Origin: Duganella sp. BJB480
Lineage (GTDB): Bacteria; Pseudomonadota; Gammaproteobacteria; Burkholderiales; Burkholderiaceae_D
Reading direction: 5' to 3'
Assembly: GCA_003416985.1 (NCBI GenBank)
Contig: QVIN01000006.1
Location: 62,001-126,000, forward strand
DNA length: 64,000 nucleotides
In this document: positions 35,318 through 45,379 of the stretch, piece by piece
Layout: each line of letters begins with the position of its first letter
Position numbering within the stretch: position 1 is the stretch's first letter
Program-made: the position numbers and the translations under genes
The notes under the pieces: model-generated
Databases searched by the model: none
What the model saw: only the letters and a program-made list of their open reading frames with translations
What the model was told of the DNA's origin: nothing

Positions 35318-37198
35318 ATGGCACTTCTGCAAATCTCCGAACCAGGCATGTCCACCGCACCGCACCAGCATCGGCTGGCGGTCGGTATCGACTTGGGTAC
35401 CACCAATTCGCTGGTCGCCACGGTGCGCAACAGCATTCCAGAAGTGCTGAACGATGAGGATGGCCGCCCGCTGCTGCCGTCCGTGGTGCGCTATCTGCCC
35501 AACGGCCACGCCAACATCGGCTACAAGGCGCAGGCCGCGCAGACCACCGATCCGAAGAACACCATCGTCTCCGTCAAGCGCTTCATGGGCCGCGGCCTGG
35601 CCGATATCGCCTACGCGGAAAACATGCCCTACGATTTCCAGGACACGCCTGGCATGGTGCAGCTCAAGACCATCGCCGGCATCAAGAGCCCGGTCGAGAT
35701 ATCGGCGCAGATCCTGGCCACGCTGCGCCAGCGCGCCGAGGATTCGCTGGGCGACGATCTGGTGGGCGCGGTCATCACCGTGCCGGCCTACTTCGACGAC
35801 GCGCAGCGCCAAGCCACCAAGGATGCGGCGCAGCTGGCCGGCATCAACGTGCTGCGACTGCTGAGCGAGCCGACCGCCGCCGCCATCGCCTACGGCCTGG
35901 ATAACGGTTCGGAAGGTTTGTACGCGGTCTACGATCTGGGCGGCGGCACCTTCGACATCTCCATTCTCAAGCTGAGCAAGGGCGTGTTCGAGGTGCTGTC
36001 CACCGGCGGCGACTCCGCGCTGGGCGGCGACGATTTCGATCACCGCCTGTTCTGCTACATCCACCAGCAGGAAAAACTGGCGCCGCTGTCGGACGAGGAC
36101 ACCGCTGTGCTGATGGTGAAGGCGCGCGAGGCGAAAGAGCAGCTGTCGACCAAGAACGATGTGACCGTCGACGCGATCCTCGGCTCCGGCGAGGAAGTGC
36201 ATCTGAAGATCACCGCCGAGACCTTCCAGGAGATCACCAAGCACCTGATCGACAAGACCATGAAGGCCATCAAGAAGGCGCTGCGCGACGCGAGCGTCGA
36301 CGCGGACGATATCGATGGCGTGGTCATGGTCGGCGGCGCGACCCGCATGCCGCATGTGCAGCGCGCGGTCAGCGAATACTTCCACACCATCCCGCACGCG
36401 AACATCGACCCGGACAAGGTGGTGGCGCTGGGCGCGGCGGTGCAGGCCAATCTGCTGGCCGGCAACCGTGCGCCGGGCGACGACTGGTTGCTGCTGGATG
36501 TGATCCCGCTGTCGCTGGGCATCGAAACCATGGGCGGCCTGGTCGAGAAGATCATCCCGCGCAATTCGACCATCCCTTGCGCCCGCGCGCAGGAATTCAC
36601 GACCTTCAAGGACGGCCAGACCGCGCTGGCGGTGCACGTGCTTCAGGGCGAGCGCGAGCTGGTGTCCGATTGCCGCTCGCTGGCGCGCTTCGAGCTGCGC
36701 GGCATTCCGCCGATGGTGGCCGGTGCCGCGCGCATCCGCATCACGTATCAAGTGGATGCGGACGGTTTGCTGTCGGTGTCCGCGCGCGAGCTGCGCTCCG
36801 GCGTGGAAGCGTCGATCGTCGTCAAGCCGGCCTATGGCCTGGGCGACGACGACGTCGCGCGCATGCTGCAGGATTCGTACAAATCGGCCGATGTGGACAT
36901 GGTCGCCCGCGCACTGCGCGAAGAGCAGGTCGAGGCCGAGCGCATCATGCTGGCGACCCAATCGGCGCTGGATGAAGATGCCGGCTTGCTGAGCGATGAA
37001 GAACGCGTGGCCGTCGATACCTTGATGAACAAGGTGCGCGACGTGGTCGCGCAATCGCAGACCGGCGCCGCCGATCACGCGGCGGTGAAGTCCGCCGTCG
37101 AAGCGCTGGCCAATGGCACCGAAGAATTCGCATCGCGCCGCATGGATCGCAGCGTGCGCAGCGCACTGGCCGGCAAGACGCTGGACCAGGTAGTTTAA
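35318..37198 (+). CDS. hscA: Hsp70-type chaperone HscA for Fe-S transfer
   Basis: A 626-residue specialised Hsp70 that releases clusters from IscU. The start MALLQISEPGMS is the same as in E. coli HscA, which fixes it. ATPase motifs are GIDLGTTNSLVATV, VYDLGGGTFDISIL, and VVMVGGATRMPHVQ. The C-terminal beta domain and lid are present. It is a third Hsp70 type in this window, distinct from the DUF2760 operon pair. Confidence 0.97.
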   Translation: MALLQISEPGMSTAPHQHRLAVGIDLGTTNSLVATVRNSIPEVLNDEDGRPLLPSVVRYLPNGHANIGYKAQAAQTTDPKNTIVSVKRFMGRGLADIAYAENMPYDFQDTPGMVQLKTIAGIKSPVEISAQILATLRQRAEDSLGDDLVGAVITVPAYFDDAQRQATKDAAQLAGINVLRLLSEPTAAAIAYGLDNGSEGLYAVYDLGGGTFDISILKLSKGVFEVLSTGGDSALGGDDFDHRLFCYIHQQEKLAPLSDEDTAVLMVKAREAKEQLSTKNDVTVDAILGSGEEVHLKITAETFQEITKHLIDKTMKAIKKALRDASVDADDIDGVVMVGGATRMPHVQRAVSEYFHTIPHANIDPDKVVALGAAVQANLLAGNRAPGDDWLLLDVIPLSLGIETMGGLVEKIIPRNSTIPCARAQEFTTFKDGQTALAVHVLQGERELVSDCRSLARFELRGIPPMVAGAARIRITYQVDADGLLSVSARELRSGVEASIVVKPAYGLGDDDVARMLQDSYKSADVDMVARALREEQVEAERIMLATQSALDEDAGLLSDEERVAVDTLMNKVRDVVAQSQTGAADHAAVKSAVEALANGTEEFASRRMDRSVRSALAGKTLDQVV

Positions 37199-37217
37199 AC
37201 AAACCTAGAGGTATCAA

Positions 37218-37559
37218 GTGCCACAAATCGTATTCCTGCCCCACGCAAAACTGTGCCCGGACGGCGCCGTCATCGAAGCCGAAGCCGGCAAGACGCTGTG
37301 CGACGTCATGCTTGAAAATGACATCCACATCGAGCATGCCTGCGAGAAGTCCTGTGCCTGCACCACCTGCCACGTGCTGGTGCGCGAAGGCTTCAACTCG
37401 CTGAACGAAGCCTCCGAGACCGAGGAAGACCTGCTGGACAAGGCCTGGGGCCTGGAAGCCGTGTCGCGCCTGTCGTGCCAGGCCGTGGTGGCGGACGAGG
37501 ACCTGGTCGTCGAGATCCCGAAATACACCATCAATCACGCAAGCGAAGGCGGGCACTGA
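37218..37559 (+). CDS. fdx: [2Fe-2S] ferredoxin of the ISC system
   Basis: A 113-residue ferredoxin giving electrons for cluster assembly. The four Cys ligands are in the ACEKSCACTTCHV segment (C-x5-C-x2-C) and SCQAVV. Length and operon place match the family. RBS AGAGGTATCAAG precedes a GTG-to-ATG site at 37218. Confidence 0.96.
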   Translation: MPQIVFLPHAKLCPDGAVIEAEAGKTLCDVMLENDIHIEHACEKSCACTTCHVLVREGFNSLNEASETEEDLLDKAWGLEAVSRLSCQAVVADEDLVVEIPKYTINHASEGGH

Positions 37560-37560
37560 G

Positions 37561-37755
37561 ATGAAGTGGACCGATATCACCGCGATTGCGGAAGCGCTCT
37601 ACGATAAGCACCCGGACATCGATCCGGCGACTATCCGCTTCACCGATCTGCACAACTGGATCGTCGACCTCGAAGAGTTCGACGACGACCACACGCGCGG
37701 CGGTGAAAAAGTCCTTGAAGCGATACAGCAGGCGTGGATCGATGAAGCCAAATAA
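37561..37755 (+). CDS. iscX: IscX, small ISC regulator
   Basis: A 64-residue acidic protein that binds IscS and tunes its activity. MKWTDITAIAEALYDKHPDIDP, then FTDLHNWIVDLEEFDDD are the family marks. It follows fdx with one base between, and its last 14 bases overlap the downstream methyltransferase gene. Confidence 0.95.
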   Translation: MKWTDITAIAEALYDKHPDIDPATIRFTDLHNWIVDLEEFDDDHTRGGEKVLEAIQQAWIDEAK

Positions 37756-38632
37756 GCAAGTGGCCAAGATCGGCGCAACCGTCACCGGCGCGGACAACAT
37801 GCCGGAAATCCGCGAAGGCCAGACCGTCGCGCTGCTGCAAGAGCTGCACATCCTCACCCGCGACGGCAAGATGAACCAGGACAGCCGCCGCAAGCTGAAA
37901 CAGGTCTACCACCTGTACCAGTTCATCGAGCCGCTGCTCAAGGAAGTGCTGGCCGAGAAGGAAAGCGTATCGCTGGTGGATCACGGCGCGGGCAAGTCCT
38001 ACCTCGGCTTCATCATCTACGACCTGTTCTTCAAGGCGCTGAACGACAACTCGCACATCTACGGCATCGAGACCCGCGAGGAGCTGGTGGCGCGTTCGCA
38101 GGAACTGGCTAAGCAGTTCAACTTCCCCGGCATGTCCTTCCTGCCGCTGTCGGTGGCTGAGTCCACCGAATCGAAGCTGCTGCCCGACCAGATCGACGTC
38201 GTGACCGCGCTCCACGCCTGCAACACGGCGACCGACGACGCCATCCACTTCGCGCTGAAGAAGAAGGCCAAGTACATGGTGCTGGTGCCGTGCTGCCAGG
38301 CGGAAGTCGCGACGGTGCTGAAGAAGAACAAGGCCAAGTCGCTCGCCAAGTCGGCGCTGACCGAGATATGGCGCCACCCGATCCACACGCGCGAATTCGG
38401 CAGCCAGATCACCAACGTGCTGCGTTGCCTGCAACTGGAAGCCCACGGCTACCAGGTCAACGTGACGGAGCTGGTGGGCTGGGAGCACTCGATGAAGAAT
38501 GAGCTGATCATCGCCACCTACAAGAACCTGCCGCGCCAGCGGCCGTCGGAGCGTTTGCAGGAGGTGCTGGAGACGTTGGGGCTGGAGGAGATGGGCAACC
38601 GCTTCTTCACGGAGCAAGTAGCAAAACAGTAA
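37742..38632 (+). CDS. Class I SAM-dependent methyltransferase (Methyltransf_32 type)
   Basis: A 296-residue predicted methyltransferase. SAM-binding glycine-rich motif I is SLVDHGAGKSYLGFIIYDLFF; a DVVTALHACNTATDDAI block and MVLVPCCQAEV match the Methyltransf_32 family. The substrate is unknown; related proteins in several groups act on RNA or glutathione S-linked compounds, so nothing is claimed. The ATG lies inside iscX (14-base overlap), so it is translated with the isc operon. Confidence 0.8.
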   Translation: MKPNKQVAKIGATVTGADNMPEIREGQTVALLQELHILTRDGKMNQDSRRKLKQVYHLYQFIEPLLKEVLAEKESVSLVDHGAGKSYLGFIIYDLFFKALNDNSHIYGIETREELVARSQELAKQFNFPGMSFLPLSVAESTESKLLPDQIDVVTALHACNTATDDAIHFALKKKAKYMVLVPCCQAEVATVLKKNKAKSLAKSALTEIWRHPIHTREFGSQITNVLRCLQLEAHGYQVNVTELVGWEHSMKNELIIATYKNLPRQRPSERLQEVLETLGLEEMGNRFFTEQVAKQ

Positions 38633-38653
38633 AACAAAAAGGGTGATGGAACG

Positions 38654-39672
<1,019 letters not shown>

Positions 39673-39676
<4 letters not shown>

Positions 39677-40416
39677 CCGACACCACCACTGATAACAGCA
39701 TCCGCCTGGCCAAGCGCCTGTCGGAGATGCGCCCCTGCTCGCGCCGCGAAGCCGAACTCTATATCGAGGGCGGTTTCGTCAGCGTGGACGGCGTTGTGGT
39801 GGAGGAGGCGGGCGCCCGCGTGACGATGGAACAGAAGATCGAAGTCGCACCCGATGCCACGCTGCTGGAGATCCTGCCGGTGACGATCCTGCTGCACAAG
39901 CCGGTGGGCGCCAACGGCGGCATCGGCAAGGACGGTTCACCGGCGGTGCATCTGCTCAATCCCGCTTCGCTGACGCGCTCCGCGCCGGGTCAGCGCTTCC
40001 TCAAGCGCCACCTGGCCAACCTGACCCTGACCACGCCGCTGGAGACCAAGGCCAGCGGCCTGCTGGTGTTCACGCAGGACTTCCGCGTCAGCCGCAAGCT
40101 GGTCGACGAAGCGGCCAAGATCGAACACGAGATCATCGCCGAGGTGACCGGCACCATCGCGGAGAACGGCCTGGCTCTGCTCAACCACGGCCTGCCGTTC
40201 AACGGCAAGCCGCTGCCGCCGATGAAGGTCAGCTGGCAGAACGAGAACCGCCTGCGCTTCGCGCCGAAGAATCCCAAGCCGGGCCAGATCGAGCATATGT
40301 GCAAGCTGGTCGGCCTGACCGTGGTGTCGATGAAGCGCATCCGCATCGGCCGCATCGCGATGGCGAGCCTGCCGGTAGGCGAGTGGCGCTACCTGCAGGA
40401 TCACGAGCGCTTCTGA
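39673..40416 (+). CDS. RsuA/RluF-type pseudouridine synthase with Glu at the catalytic position
   Basis: A 247-residue protein with an N-terminal S4 RNA-binding domain (RLAKRLSEMRPCSRREAELYIEGGFVSVDG) and an RsuA-family catalytic domain (LLHKPVGANGG; GLTVVSMKRIRIG). In the family the catalytic Asp sits in R-L-D-x-x-T-S-G-L; here the same segment reads PLETKASGLLVFTQD, with Glu124 in its place and Lys-Ala where x-Thr is usual. Pseudouridylation may therefore be weak, altered or lost. It converges on the peptidase gene with no gap. Confidence 0.85.
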
Positions 40417-42549
40417 TTACTTCGCGGTGGTCTGCGACAAAATGAAGGCGTAGGTATCGGCCGCTTCCACATCCTGCTGCGCGCGGGTCGAGCCCATGCC
40501 GTGGCCGGCGTCGAAGTCCACCCGCAGTATCACCGGCTTGCCGCTGGCGGTCGCCGACTGCAGGCGCGCCGCCATCTTCGCCGGATGGAAGGGCGCCACG
40601 CGCGGATCGGTCACGCCGGTGGTCAGCATGATGGCCGGGTACCTGGTGCCGTCGACCACCTGCTGGTAGCTGTCGATGCTCTTGAGCGCCTTGAAGCCGG
40701 CGGGATCGGCGATCGCTCCCCATTCAGGCTCCTCGCCATAGCCGTTCTGCTCCGCCACGTAGCGCAGCGGATTGTGCCAGCCCACTCCTGACACCACGGC
40801 CGCGAACAGGTCCGGCCGCTCTTCCAGCGCGCGGCCCATCGTGATGCCGCCGGCCGAACGGCCGCCGATCGCCATGCTGGCCGGCGAGGTGTAACCCTTG
40901 GCGTTCATGTCCTCGCATACGGCGATCAGGTCGCGCCAGGTGTTCGGTTTGTTTTCCAGTTGGCCGGCGCGGTGCCACTGGCGTCCGAACTCGCCGCCGC
41001 CGCGCACATTGGCGTAGCCGATGATGGCGCCCTGGTCGGCCAATGCCAGCGTGCGGCCCGCAAACGACGGCGTGTACGCCGCCGAGCCATAGCTGCCGTA
41101 GGCCGAGATGAAGGCCGGATTCTTCCCGTCCATCTTCAGGCCTTTTTTGTAGATCAGGCTATACGGAATCTGCGTGCCATCCTTGGCGGTGGCGTAGCGG
41201 CGCTCGGTGGTGTAGGTGCTGGTGTCGATGGCCGGTTTCGGCGTGATGCCGGTGTCGCTCATCTTGCCGTCGGCGCCCACGCTCCAGATGCCGGCCGGTT
41301 CCAGCCAGCCGGTCAGCAGGGCCAGTACGCCCGGCGCGTTCGGATCGGCCTCGATTTCGCGCAGCGTGCCTTCGAAGGGCAGGGCGATGGTGGTCAGCTT
41401 GCCGTCGTTGCCCAGGCGTTGCAGCGCGCTCGGGCCGCCGTCCATCGCCCGCAGGTACAGGCCGTCCTTGGCGCGCGCCATGCCTTGCAGGACCAGCTGG
41501 GATTCGGCCACCACCTCGGTGGCCTTGGCCAGCGATGGCGCGCTGGCCGAGGTTTTCAGCAGGCGTCCGCGCGGATGGTCCTTGGTCGACAGCAGGTACA
41601 GGTCGTCGCCATGCAGGTCGACGCCGGTCACCTCGTCGGCGAAGTCGGCCACCAGCTGCCATTTGGCCTTGCCCTTGACCACGTCACGCAGCGGCGCGGC
41701 GTAGATGCGCTTCTCGTGCCGCACGTCCGCCAGCATCAGCAGCGCGGTGGCGGAGTGCTGCGAGGTGCCGATGTACGGCGCCTGGATTTTTTCATACGCG
41801 ATCGCTGGATCGAAGCCGCGCTTCATCAGCAGCGGATCCTTGGCCGGATCGCTGCCCAGCTTGTGGAAGCGGGCCGTCGAATCGAGGTAGCGTTCCGGCG
41901 TGTTGTTCTTGCCGGTCAGCTGGTTGTAGAAGAAGCCGGAGCTGTCGTCCAGCCAGTTTGGATCGGCGGCCTGCGTGTCGGCGATGCGCTCCTTGAGGAT
42001 GGCGCCGGTGTGCACGTCCATGATCTGCAGGACCGAGTCTTCGCTGCCGTCCCTGGACAACCCGTAGACCAGCTTGCTGCCATCCGGCGAGGCTTCCCAC
42101 CAGTCCAGCGAGACGTGGCTGGTCTTGGTGTCGAGCTTGGTCGGATCGACCAGCACGCGGTCCTTGCCGCCCTCGCGCACGAACAGCTTGAAGTTGTTGG
42201 CGCCGGCCGGACGCTGCTGGTAGAACAGGCGGGCGCCGGCCTTCTGCACGCGCGCGGGCGTGGCCACGTCTCCGGACAGCTGCTGGATGCGGGCCAGCAG
42301 CGCGTCGCGCTTCGGCAGCGCGTCGAGCACGGCGCGGGCGTGGGCGTTCTGCTGCTTGAGGTAGGGCAGCCACTCGGGGTCTTTGTCGTTTTCCATCCAG
42401 CGGTAGCGGTCGACCACGGCCTCGCCGAAGTAGGTGTCGCTGACTGGTTCAACCCGCGCGACGGGCGCGGCGGGAATGTCGGCCGCGAACGCGGCGGAGA
42501 CTGACAGGGCGAGGGCCGCCCCGTACATCATGCAAACAACTTTGGTCAT
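40417..42549 (-). CDS. Secreted prolyl oligopeptidase (S9A family)
   Basis: A 710-residue periplasmic or secreted serine peptidase. The signal (MYGAALALSVSAAFAA) is followed by PVARVEPVSDTYFG-VVDRYRWME, a seven-blade propeller, and an alpha/beta hydrolase domain. Catalytic Ser is in GGRSAGG (about residue 565), Asp in DPRVAPFHP (about 646), His in DAGHGMGS (about 683). GGGGG before the ATG at 42549 marks the start; the frame is open 125 codons further up but without sense. Confidence 0.93.
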   Translation of the reverse strand: MTKVVCMMYGAALALSVSAAFAADIPAAPVARVEPVSDTYFGEAVVDRYRWMENDKDPEWLPYLKQQNAHARAVLDALPKRDALLARIQQLSGDVATPARVQKAGARLFYQQRPAGANNFKLFVREGGKDRVLVDPTKLDTKTSHVSLDWWEASPDGSKLVYGLSRDGSEDSVLQIMDVHTGAILKERIADTQAADPNWLDDSSGFFYNQLTGKNNTPERYLDSTARFHKLGSDPAKDPLLMKRGFDPAIAYEKIQAPYIGTSQHSATALLMLADVRHEKRIYAAPLRDVVKGKAKWQLVADFADEVTGVDLHGDDLYLLSTKDHPRGRLLKTSASAPSLAKATEVVAESQLVLQGMARAKDGLYLRAMDGGPSALQRLGNDGKLTTIALPFEGTLREIEADPNAPGVLALLTGWLEPAGIWSVGADGKMSDTGITPKPAIDTSTYTTERRYATAKDGTQIPYSLIYKKGLKMDGKNPAFISAYGSYGSAAYTPSFAGRTLALADQGAIIGYANVRGGGEFGRQWHRAGQLENKPNTWRDLIAVCEDMNAKGYTSPASMAIGGRSAGGITMGRALEERPDLFAAVVSGVGWHNPLRYVAEQNGYGEEPEWGAIADPAGFKALKSIDSYQQVVDGTRYPAIMLTTGVTDPRVAPFHPAKMAARLQSATASGKPVILRVDFDAGHGMGSTRAQQDVEAADTYAFILSQTTAK

Positions 42550-42599
42550 TTGTACCCCCTGTGGCGAAAGGCCCATTCTGCCACAGAAGATTGCAAGAA

Positions 42600-43127
42600 T
42601 TACACCGCCGGCACGGCCTTCTTTTTCTTTTCCGGCGGCGGCAGCTGGACCAGGCGGGTGCCGGTCAGTTTGTCGTGCAGGAACTGGCGGTCCTTGTCGA
42701 GGAAGGCCGTTAGCGACCACAGCAGGATGCCGGCGCCGACCGCGCCCAGCGCCTGCCATTTGTGCAGGTCCAGCACCAGCGCCGCCAGCAGCGCCGGCAG
42801 CACCCACATCCAGCTCAGCAGGTAGCGCACGGCGGCGGTCTGCAGCGACAGGTGGCCGTGGCCGGGACGCACCAGCTTGAGGCGCCAGGTCTTCATCGCC
42901 AGCGTCTGGCCGTCGCGGCTCCACTGGTGGATGAAGTAGGCGCCCAGCACCAGGAAGGCCAGCGCCTGGCGCATGTGCTCCAGGGTTGGCGTGTGGCTGC
43001 CGTGGACGGCGACTTCAAAAATCAGGAAGGGCAGGAACAGCACCGCGAAGCCCAGCAGCGTTTCATAGACCATCGAAATCAGACGGCGCTTGACGGTGGG
43101 GATGGTGGCAGGCTGCTTATTTGACAT
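42600..43127 (-). CDS. RDD-family inner-membrane protein
   Basis: A 175-residue protein with the RDD pattern: an N-terminal basic segment (PTVKRRLISMVYE), TM helices at about 22-42, 60-76, 108-124, 126-143, and the QWSRDGQTLAMKTWRLKL loop. The tail is PPPEKKKK. Its function is unknown, with transport roles suggested for some relatives. The start overlaps the DUF3106 gene by 11 bases. It is last in the sigma-factor operon. Confidence 0.88.
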   Translation of the reverse strand: MSNKQPATIPTVKRRLISMVYETLLGFAVLFLPFLIFEVAVHGSHTPTLEHMRQALAFLVLGAYFIHQWSRDGQTLAMKTWRLKLVRPGHGHLSLQTAAVRYLLSWMWVLPALLAALVLDLHKWQALGAVGAGILLWSLTAFLDKDRQFLHDKLTGTRLVQLPPPEKKKKAVPAV

Positions 43128-43896
43128 TGCTGTTGGCGGGCTGTGCTGGCGGAACGGACGCCGGCGCGGCAGGTGCGATCACGGGTGCGACGTTCGATGC
43201 GTTGGGGATCGGCGCGCCGGTGGCCGGGTCGATGGCCGGCGCTGGCGCGGGCGCCGGTGCGGCGGCGGCCGGCAGGACCACCGGCGTGGCGGCGGGGCCG
43301 GCGCCGGTCGGCACGGACGGCTTGATCGGCGCCACGGTCTTCATCTTGCTCTGGGCCGGCGTCGGCAGGTTGGCGACCTGCTTCTTGGTCGCCGCCTTGG
43401 CCGCCAGTTCCTTCTTCTGTTCTTCGGAAAGCTGCTGGTAGGATTCCCACTGCGTGGACTTCTGCGACGGATCGATCTTCTGCGCGCGGGCGAAGTTCTG
43501 GCGCACCTGGCGGCGTTCCTCCGGCGTCATCTTGACCCACTCGCGCATGCGCTCCTGCACGCGGGCCTGCTCGTCCGGCTTCATCGAGGCGTAGCGCTTG
43601 ACGATGCCCAGCCATTTTTGCTTGCGGATCGGCTCCATCTGGTCCCACTCGGAGGCCAGCGGCTCCAGCGCCTGCTGCTGCGCGGGCGTCAAATCCTTCC
43701 ACATGGTCTTGTCCGCCGACTTGGCCGGCGCGTGTTTGCCCGCCGCAGCGCCAGCCTGCGCGCCGGACGCGGATGCGCCCTGCGCGGCAGGCTGCGCCGG
43801 CGTTTCCGTACGGCCGCAGCCAATCAGCGCCGCGCTTGCCACCGTCAATACCGCTACCGCTTTAGCGCCCCATGTTGCGTGACCGCTCAATGCCAT
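43117..43896 (-). CDS. DUF3106-domain envelope protein
   Basis: A 259-residue protein. An N-terminal TM (VAVLTVASAALIG) followed by a Cys in ALIGCGRT could be a lipobox. The DUF3106 region (about 62-150) has WKDLTPAQQQALEPLASEWDQM and RYASMKPDEQARVQERM-W-MTPEERRQVR repeats, predicted helical. The last 90 residues are low-complexity Ala/Pro. Third gene of the sigma operon, 5 bases after DUF3619. Confidence 0.85.
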   Translation of the reverse strand: MALSGHATWGAKAVAVLTVASAALIGCGRTETPAQPAAQGASASGAQAGAAAGKHAPAKSADKTMWKDLTPAQQQALEPLASEWDQMEPIRKQKWLGIVKRYASMKPDEQARVQERMREWVKMTPEERRQVRQNFARAQKIDPSQKSTQWESYQQLSEEQKKELAAKAATKKQVANLPTPAQSKMKTVAPIKPSVPTGAGPAATPVVLPAAAAPAPAPAPAIDPATGAPIPNASNVAPVIAPAAPASVPPAQPANSNVK

Positions 43897-43901
43897 GCCG
43901 C

Positions 43902-44303
43902 TTACTCGCTTTGAGCCAGATAGGCGTTAAAACCGTGGTCCAGATAGGCGGACAGCGGCAATTCGTCGGACAGCACGGCGGCGTCGAGCTCGGCCAGGTC
44001 GGCCACGCGCTGCTCCTGCTCGTACTGGTAGATGCCGGCCAGGCCGCCCACCAGCACCAGCAGGGGCAGGGCCACGCTCATGCGGGTCATCCAGCTGAAC
44101 GAGAAGAAGCCTGTGCCGGCGCCGGCCAGCGCGTTCTTGCGCACGCGCACCTTCAGCGGCGCCTCCACGTGGGCTTTCTTGCGGGCGAGCGCCATCTTGC
44201 GCGCTTGCGCCAGGCGGTCGGTGGTCGATGCGGGCAGATCGTCCAGGTGCTCGTTGAGCGCGTGGCGCACCTTGTAAGCGAAATTCAGATCGTCGGTATT
44301 CAT
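43902..44303 (-). CDS. DUF3619 single-TM protein, probable anti-sigma partner
   Basis: A 133-residue protein. Residues 1-66 are hydrophilic and basic (RLAQARKMALARKKAHV), 72-91 a single TM (MSVALPLLVLVGGLAGIYQY), and 92-133 an acidic periplasmic tail. It overlaps the sigma gene stop (ATGA). The layout, position and TM topology are those of an anti-sigma factor; this is inferred, as DUF3619 has no known function to my knowledge. Confidence 0.82.
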   Translation of the reverse strand: MNTDDLNFAYKVRHALNEHLDDLPASTTDRLAQARKMALARKKAHVEAPLKVRVRKNALAGAGTGFFSFSWMTRMSVALPLLVLVGGLAGIYQYEQEQRVADLAELDAAVLSDELPLSAYLDHGFNAYLAQSE

Positions 44304-44869
44304 AGTTTGATTCCCTTGGCTTTGAGCGATTCGGCGAGCGTGTGTGTTGCGCGTGAGCAATGTGTCTTCACGCTCCCCTCGGAACATCCCATCGCTTCGG
44401 CTGTTTCAGCTACATCCATGTCCTGCCAATAACGCATAAGGAAGGCTTCTCGTTGACGCGCCGGAAGCTTTTGTACTTCGGCATCGATCAGGGCCAGCAT
44501 TTGCTGGCGCTCGACCTGGTCCGCGCTGGACTCGGCGGCGGCGGAACCCTCCTCGGCGGCGTAGGATTCGAGCAGGTCGAAGTCCTCGTGCTCGTCGCCC
44601 GAGGGGCCCATGCCGGAGAACAGGCTGACCCAGGTGTTGCGGACTTTTTCCCTGCGGAAATAGTCGAGGATGGTGGTTTGCAGGATGCGCTGGAACAGCA
44701 TCGGCAGCTCGGCGGCCGGCTTGTCGCCGTATTTCTCGGCGAGCTTGATCATCGCGTCCTGCACGATGTCCAATGCGGATTCGTCCTTGCGCACTGCGTA
44801 GACGGCTTGTTTAAAGGCACGCCGCTCGACGTTTTCGAGAAAGTCGGATAATTCTTTGTCTGTGGCCAT
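44300..44869 (-). CDS. ECF-type RNA polymerase sigma factor
   Basis: A 189-residue sigma factor. Region 2 (FKQAVYAVRKDESALDIVQDAMIKLAEKYGD) and region 4 (LPARQREAFLMRYWQDMDVAETAEAMGCSEGSVKTHCSRA) are clear, joined by an acidic linker (DEHEDFDLLESYAAEE). It leads a four-gene operon with DUF3619, DUF3106 and RDD proteins, all in or at the membrane, so it probably responds to an envelope signal. Confidence 0.93.
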   Translation of the reverse strand: MATDKELSDFLENVERRAFKQAVYAVRKDESALDIVQDAMIKLAEKYGDKPAAELPMLFQRILQTTILDYFRREKVRNTWVSLFSGMGPSGDEHEDFDLLESYAAEEGSAAAESSADQVERQQMLALIDAEVQKLPARQREAFLMRYWQDMDVAETAEAMGCSEGSVKTHCSRATHTLAESLKAKGIKL

Positions 44870-45379
44870 GCGTCGGGTGTGGGTACTGCCGGGAAAGCCG
44901 GCGCTGGGCCGCTTGATGGCGGCTCGTGAACTGAGCGCATGCTAGCAAAAATTAGCCATTTCTGCATGGTTTTTGCGGCTTGGACGATGCAAAATGCTCC
45001 GGAACACGCAATTTTTCGATATTTCCCTTGCCCAAACCGGTGCCTCCGGTGTACCGTATGGGACGCTTTGAACACCCCGAAGCTCTATGGTCTGGTCGCA
45101 GCAGGCACACAACGCCGCAATCGACGAGACGCGCTTTCATATGTCAGCAGTTTGCTCTAACCCGTGCCACAAGCGCGAGAGGTACGCAGAACCGCTACAG
45201 ATAGATCCAGCCAAACGAGAGTTTGCAGCTAGCACTGCTTTGCACGTCACTACGGTTGACGGAAGAGGCAGGTGTGACTGCAGAAAAAAAGGGAAGCAGG
45301 GCAATGCTGTAGAGGTGGGCCTACTTCGTTAGGAAAGAGCATCCGATCAATCTCCTATGGACCTTGAAAGGAATGTTTC
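44870..45379. other. 510-base gap with the promoters of the sigma operon and of ilvB
   Basis: The sigma gene and ilvB diverge from this gap. No convincing gene is seen. CCGGTG is repeated at about 45039 and 45048. No leader peptide rich in Ile/Val/Leu codons and no terminator hairpin is found upstream of ilvB. AAAGGAATGTTTC at the end is the ilvB ribosome site. Confidence 0.6.

Noticed and set aside
40417..42924. A longer N-terminus for the prolyl oligopeptidase.
   Set aside because: The part before 42549 overlaps the RDD gene in another frame, and a signal peptide with a good ribosome site begins at 42549.
43130..43400. The Ala/Pro-rich repeats of the DUF3106 gene as a DNA repeat or CRISPR-like array.
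   Set aside because: They are low-complexity protein coding with no regular unit or spacer.
44870..45379. An attenuator with a leader peptide before ilvB.
   Set aside because: No short frame with runs of Ile, Val or Leu codons and no terminator/antiterminator hairpins are found.
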